Source of the DNA: Caulobacteraceae bacterium PMMR1
Lineage (GTDB): Bacteria > Pseudomonadota > Alphaproteobacteria > Caulobacterales > Caulobacteraceae
Length of the DNA stretch: 64,000 nt
NCBI GenBank assembly: GCA_000733915.1
Contig: JPOM01000001.1
Span: forward strand, 682,001-746,000
Direction: 5' to 3'
A program made the translations under genes and the position numbers. Under the pieces are notes generated by a model, which searched no databases, was not told the DNA's origin, and saw nothing but the letters and a program-made list of their open reading frames with translations. Shown here piece by piece: positions 60,113-64,000 of this stretch. Every line of letters begins with the position of its first letter. The first letter of the stretch is position 1.

Positions 60113-62333
60113 CGCTACGCTCCCGACCGAGGTGCGGCAGGGCGAAGCGGAAAGTCGCCCCTTCTCCGAGCCGTCCTTCGGCCCAGATCCGACCCCCGTG
60201 TCGATCCACGATCCGGCGGCTCAAGGCAAGGCCGATCCCGGCCCCCTCGAACTCCTCCACCCGGTGCAGCCGCTGGAACACGCCGAACAGCTTGTCCACA
60301 TAGCGCATGTCGAAGCCGACGCCGTTGTCGCGCACCGCGTACACGGCTTCGCGCTCGTTGCTTTCCGCAAAGACCTCGATCACCGCGGGCCTGCGATCGC
60401 GCGAGTATTTGACCGCGTTGCTGACCAGGTTGAACAACACTTGTCGCAGCAGCGAGCCGTCCCCGTAGGCTGGCGCAAGCTTGCCGATCCGCCACTCGAT
60501 CTGCCGATCCTTGAGGTCGAGCTCCAGGCTCTTCAGGACCTCGGCCATGAGCTTGTCCATGTCGACGCGCGATTTCTGGAGCGTCACGCGGCCAAGCTGG
60601 GAGAAGGCCAGCAGGTCGTCCACCAGACGCCCGGCCGAGAGCGCCGCGTCGATGATATTCTCGAGGTAATGGCGCGAGGTCGCGTCCAGGTCCGGCGCGC
60701 GCTCCTGCAGCAGCTCCGAGTAGCCCACGATGTGCCGGAAGGGCGCGCGGAGGTCGTGGGAGACGGAGTAGGAAAAGGCCTCCAGCTCCTTGTTCGACCG
60801 CTGCAGCTCCTCCGCCAGCTGGGCGCGCTCCTCGGCGGAGCGCAGCACGATGTTCAGCACCGCGTTGCGGAACTCCCGCGCCGTTTCGATCTCCGCAGTG
60901 CGCCAAGGACGGGAGCGGCCGCGCACGACCTCCTTCCAGCGTTCGAAGGACTTGCGGGGGTGCAGCCGGTCGGAGCCCGGCTCGACGCGCTTGTGCGGCT
61001 CCCCGCCCCAGAGCACGGTCTGCTCCAACTCCGGGCGGAACCAGAGGATATAGCTGGGGTGCAGCTCCGAGATGCTGACGGCCAGAAGGCCCGCGGCCTC
61101 GGTTCGGAACCGCTCGGCGCCCGGCATGGCGGCGGGCAGGCTGTCGACGGCGATCACGTCCTGGCGCGGCTGGCTGTTCAGCCAGGCCACGATGTCTTCG
61201 ACCTCCTCGCGCGAGGGTGTACGCCCGGCCATGATCACCGAGGTGGGCGAGACCAGCGCTGCGCCTTCCGCGCCACAGAGGCGGATCCAGGGCTCGGCGT
61301 TGGCGGAGAGCCCCTCCGCAAAGGTCGGGCTGCGCGTCATGCCGGCGAGCAGGTCGGTCATCTGCGACTTCAGCCGATTGCGCGCCTCGGCCGCCTCCAC
61401 ATGGGCGCGCGCGCCGAGCTGCAGCCCCAGCACCTGGCCGATCAGGTCGCAGGCGATGCGCACCGGCGGGGGAGGCAGGCGAGGCTCTGCGTGGTGGCAG
61501 GAGATCAGCCCCCAAAGCCGGTCCTCGACCAGCACCGAAACCGACATGGACGCCGGCGTGCCCATGTTGCGCATGTACTCCAGGTGCACCGGCGAGACGC
61601 TTCGCAGGCCGACGAAGCTGAGGTCGAGGGGCGCCCCGTCCATCGGGTTCAGCGGCGGCGACAGGGGCACGGGGGCGTAGCGCGCGTCCGGGATCAACCG
61701 CAGGCGGTTCGCCAGATAGAGCTCGCGGGCCTGGGCGGGGATGTCCGAGGCCGGGAAGTGCAGGCCGAGATAGCTCGGCAGGGCGCCCGAGCCGTCCTCC
61801 GCCAGGACCTCGCCGTTCCAGTCCGGGTCGAAGGCGTAGATCAGCACCCGGTCGAAGCCGGTGATCCGCCGCACGTGCCGGGCCGCCACGGCGCAGAGCT
61901 CGCGCATGTCCGCCGCCGCCTCCAGCCGCCTCAGCAGCGACCGCACCTCCGGATAGAGCCCCTCAAACGACGTCGGCGCGCCGGGGATGACAGGCTCGAG
62001 CTCCATCAAGGTGAGCGGGCCATGGCCATGGGCGGTGACGTGGAAGGCCCGACCGTTCACGCTCACGGTGCGCAGAGCCCCGTCCGGGGGCTCGGCCGGG
62101 ACCTCGCGCGCGAGGGCGGCGATCTCGGGACAGAGGACGTCGAGCGGCTGCGGGTCGCCGGTCCAGGCCGCCCCGGTGAGGTCGGCGAAGTTGGCGCTGG
62201 CCTGCACGGCGCGTCCGCTCGTGCGGTCCGCGACGAGCAGAGCGCCATGAGGCTGGATCGCGCCGGGGACGCGGATCGGCTCGGCGTCGCAGGCTTCCAG
62301 GTCGAGAGCGCCCGCCGGGGCGGCGTCGGCCAT
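60105..62333 (-). CDS. bphP: Bacteriophytochrome histidine kinase (PAS-GAF-PHY-HisKA-HATPase)
   Basis: The ATG at 62333 is preceded by GGAGGAGG and gives 742 residues with the biliverdin-binding Cys15 in LEACDAEPIRVPGAIQPHGA. The PAS domain is followed by GAF (FPASDIPAQARELY; the DIP motif) and PHY (PRKSFERWKE; the PRxSF tongue motif). Then comes a HisKA domain with SVSHDLRAPFRHI and an HATPase (NLVSNAVKYS, DNGVGFD, GIGLALSRRIV). It senses red/far-red light through biliverdin IXalpha and phosphorylates the Rcp1-like protein. A heme oxygenase gene is not visible in this window, so biliverdin must come from elsewhere. The longer open frame upstream is rejected. Confidence 0.95.
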   Translation of the reverse strand: MADAAPAGALDLEACDAEPIRVPGAIQPHGALLVADRTSGRAVQASANFADLTGAAWTGDPQPLDVLCPEIAALAREVPAEPPDGALRTVSVNGRAFHVTAHGHGPLTLMELEPVIPGAPTSFEGLYPEVRSLLRRLEAAADMRELCAVAARHVRRITGFDRVLIYAFDPDWNGEVLAEDGSGALPSYLGLHFPASDIPAQARELYLANRLRLIPDARYAPVPLSPPLNPMDGAPLDLSFVGLRSVSPVHLEYMRNMGTPASMSVSVLVEDRLWGLISCHHAEPRLPPPPVRIACDLIGQVLGLQLGARAHVEAAEARNRLKSQMTDLLAGMTRSPTFAEGLSANAEPWIRLCGAEGAALVSPTSVIMAGRTPSREEVEDIVAWLNSQPRQDVIAVDSLPAAMPGAERFRTEAAGLLAVSISELHPSYILWFRPELEQTVLWGGEPHKRVEPGSDRLHPRKSFERWKEVVRGRSRPWRTAEIETAREFRNAVLNIVLRSAEERAQLAEELQRSNKELEAFSYSVSHDLRAPFRHIVGYSELLQERAPDLDATSRHYLENIIDAALSAGRLVDDLLAFSQLGRVTLQKSRVDMDKLMAEVLKSLELDLKDRQIEWRIGKLAPAYGDGSLLRQVLFNLVSNAVKYSRDRRPAVIEVFAESNEREAVYAVRDNGVGFDMRYVDKLFGVFQRLHRVEEFEGAGIGLALSRRIVDRHGGRIWAEGRLGEGATFRFALPHLGRERSVG

Positions 62334-62440
62334 GACCTCCTCCGAAAGTGGTGCGGAAACGCTGCGCACCATAGCGAGGCGCGACAGTCTGCCATGCGCA
62401 AATGCGGGGAGGGCCTGCCGGTTTCGGAGCTTGCGCGCGC

Positions 62441-62929
62441 TCAGTCCCCGAACCAGGCGAACCGGGGACGCCAGACGCCCAGCACGACGTTCGCCGCCGC
62501 CACCGCCAGCAGAACCCAGAGCGTGCCGACCTCCGAGGCCAGCAGGCGCTGGGCGGCGGCCGGGTCGGGCGCGACCGCCAGGCGGGCGGCGCTGCGGGTC
62601 GCCTCCTCCTGGATCGGGCCCAGCACGTGCAGTCCGCCCTCCAGCACCAGGACGCCGGTTCCGGCCTTCAGCCACACCCAGCCCAGGTCGTAGAAGGCCG
62701 GGTTCAGCGCCATGGCGAGCAGGCCCGAAACGACCGTCGCGATCATGCCGGGCCCGACCAGCAGGTTCGCCACCTGCGCCATCGCCGCCACCAGGGCGCC
62801 GTCGCGCGCCTCGCCCCCTGCGCCGGGCGCGGCCATCGACAGCACGACCGCCAGGGCCGCCATGCCGCCCATGAAGGCCGCGGCCCCGAGCGTATGCACG
62901 ATCTTCACGAGCCGGCGCAGCGCGATCAC
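62441..62929 (-). CDS. DUF2269-like integral membrane protein
   Basis: This 162-residue protein has about four membrane helices and starts MIALRRLVKIVHTLGAAAFM, typical of the DUF2269/CopD-like group where His in helix 1 may bind heme or metal. Further features are LLVGPGMIATVVSGLLAM and LGWVWLKAGTGVLVLEGGLH. It is not clearly linked to the bphP operon, whose start lies 108 bases away. The function is unknown. Confidence 0.7.
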   Translation of the reverse strand: MIALRRLVKIVHTLGAAAFMGGMAALAVVLSMAAPGAGGEARDGALVAAMAQVANLLVGPGMIATVVSGLLAMALNPAFYDLGWVWLKAGTGVLVLEGGLHVLGPIQEEATRSAARLAVAPDPAAAQRLLASEVGTLWVLLAVAAANVVLGVWRPRFAWFGD

Positions 62930-63074
62930 CCTCGCAGCTTAGCACGGATCGCGGGCGCGGCGTCGCAGGGGCGTTCGCAAGCCGGCGGGATTTGCTAAAG
63001 CGACAGCCTTGTCACGGTCCTGAGGGGCCAGGGCGCGGCGCGAACGCGCGCGGGCCCCTGGCCGGGAGAGACGA

Positions 63075-64000
63075 TTGCCACACGCCGTCATCGCGGCCAC
63101 GGGGCTCTACACCCCGCCGCAGAGCATCTCGAACGCCGAGCTGGTGCAGGCCTTCAACGCCTTCGTCGAGCGCCACAACCGCCGCCATGCCGCGGAGATC
63201 GCCGCCGGGACAATGGAGCCGCTGCAGCCCTCCTCGGAGGCGTTCATCGAGAAGGCGTCCGGGATCAAGTCGCGATACGTGATCGACAAGTCCGGGGTGC
63301 TCGACCCCGAGGTTATGGCGCCCCGCATCCCGGAGCGCGCCAACGAGGAGCTGTCCGTCCTGGCCGAGATCGCGGTCCACGCCGCGCGCCAGGCGATCGA
63401 GGCGTGGGGCAAGCCGGTCTCGGACATCGGCGCGGTGCTCTGTGCGGCCTCCAACATGCAGCGGCCCTATCCCGCCATGGCCATCGAGGTGCAGCACGCG
63501 CTGGGGATCGAGGGCTTCGCCTTCGACATGAACGTCGCCTGCTCTTCGGCGACCTTCGGGATCAAGACCGCGGCGGACTTCATCGCCTCGGACCCGAGCA
63601 AGGCCGTGCTGATGGTGAACCCCGAGATCTGCTCGGGCCACCTGAACTTCCGCGACCGCGACAGCCACTTCATCTTCGGCGACGTGGCCACCGCCGTGAT
63701 CGTGGAGGCGGGCGCGCGGGCTCAGGCCGGTTCGGGCTGGGACATCTTGGGCACGCGGTTGAAGACGGTCTTCTCCAACAACATCCGCAACAACTTCGGC
63801 TTCCTGAACCGCGCCGCCCCCGAGGGCGCGGGCGCCCCCGACAAGCTCTTCGTCCAGCAAGGCCGCAAAGTCTTCAAGGACGTGGTCCCGATGGTGTCGG
63901 AGATGATCGTGGAACACGCCGCCGACCTTGGGCTCGACCCGACCGGGCTGAAGCGGCTGTGGCTGCACCAGGCCAACATCAACATGAACGAGCTGATCGG
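63075..64000 (+). CDS. Beta-ketoacyl-ACP synthase III-like (FabH family), 3' truncated by window edge
   Basis: TTG 63075 follows GGGAGAG and opens LPHAVIAATGLYTPPQSISN, the usual start of a FabH subfamily. The catalytic Cys lies in FDMNVACSSATFGIK, and the His of the triad in RLWLHQANINMNELIG at the very end of the window; the final Asn is outside. The frame is open to base 64000 (308 codons visible). The enzyme condenses an acyl-CoA starter with malonyl-ACP; this subgroup may use longer or branched starters. It has 73 bases or more of upstream noncoding sequence. Confidence 0.88.
   Translation, partial: MPHAVIAATGLYTPPQSISNAELVQAFNAFVERHNRRHAAEIAAGTMEPLQPSSEAFIEKASGIKSRYVIDKSGVLDPEVMAPRIPERANEELSVLAEIAVHAARQAIEAWGKPVSDIGAVLCAASNMQRPYPAMAIEVQHALGIEGFAFDMNVACSSATFGIKTAADFIASDPSKAVLMVNPEICSGHLNFRDRDSHFIFGDVATAVIVEAGARAQAGSGWDILGTRLKTVFSNNIRNNFGFLNRAAPEGAGAPDKLFVQQGRKVFKDVVPMVSEMIVEHAADLGLDPTGLKRLWLHQANINMNELI

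Noticed and set aside
62334-62945. An N-terminal extension of the bacteriophytochrome
   Set aside because: It overlaps the DUF2269-like gene, is Arg/Gly-rich, and the GGAGGAGG-preceded ATG at 62333 places Cys15 correctly.

Overview
This is a high-GC chromosomal segment from an alphaproteobacterium, most likely Caulobacterales (Phenylobacterium/Caulobacter-like). The assignment rests on the protein style of SecA, ArgJ, Ffh, MetG and EF-Tu, on many TTG/GTG starts, on overlapping ATGA/GTGA operon junctions, and on the HWE-kinase and bacteriophytochrome genes. It is an inference made without database searches. There is no rRNA, no CRISPR array, no intact prophage and no intact insertion sequence.

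Layout. 1-2084: a cut-off MmgE/PrpD gene coupled to a PaaK-type acyl-CoA ligase. 2107-12440 (minus strand): an exopolysaccharide block of Wzx-type flippase, heparinase II/III-fold protein, AsnB-type amidotransferase, Wzz/BY-kinase fusion, outer-membrane barrel, small secreted protein and Wza-type export protein. No glycosyltransferase is visible in it. 12923-18343: ftsW-murG, rmuC, obgE and pgsA. 18592-27877: a small barrel protein, a DUF2059 protein, an orphan, polA, an SDR, yifB/comM, a frameshifted hybrid histidine kinase and an S24 repressor. 28057-28224: rpmG. About 28,370-36,470: an accessory patch of gene fragments (TDT transporter, TonB-like gene with an amber codon, MerR tail, IS481-like N-terminus, pyridoxamine-phosphate-oxidase-like pseudogene, LysR tail). 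It surrounds an EF-hand gene and an apparently intact LysR-dabB-dabA inorganic-carbon uptake module. 36607-50479: core genes secA, a parvulin-like lipoprotein, argJ, ybgC, a FAH-family gene, ffh-rpsP-rimM, an aspartate aminotransferase, a WecA-like transferase, and tRNA-Tyr/tRNA-Gly/tuf. 50619-58586: rlmB, a frameshifted lipoprotein, metG, an SLC13 transporter, a serine hydrolase and a stand-alone receiver. 58606-62333 (minus): a light-sensing operon of bacteriophytochrome, Rcp1-type receiver and receiver-HWE kinase. 62441-64000: a DUF2269-like membrane protein and the start of a FabH-like synthase.

Points most worth attention: the complete DAB module with all four predicted zinc/catalytic-site residues, set among decayed genes; a DNA polymerase I whose proofreading residues are all changed; the phytochrome-HWE relay; and at least four genes whose frame is restored by adding one base within or beside a C/G run, which points to homopolymer contraction in this assembly or to real phase variation.
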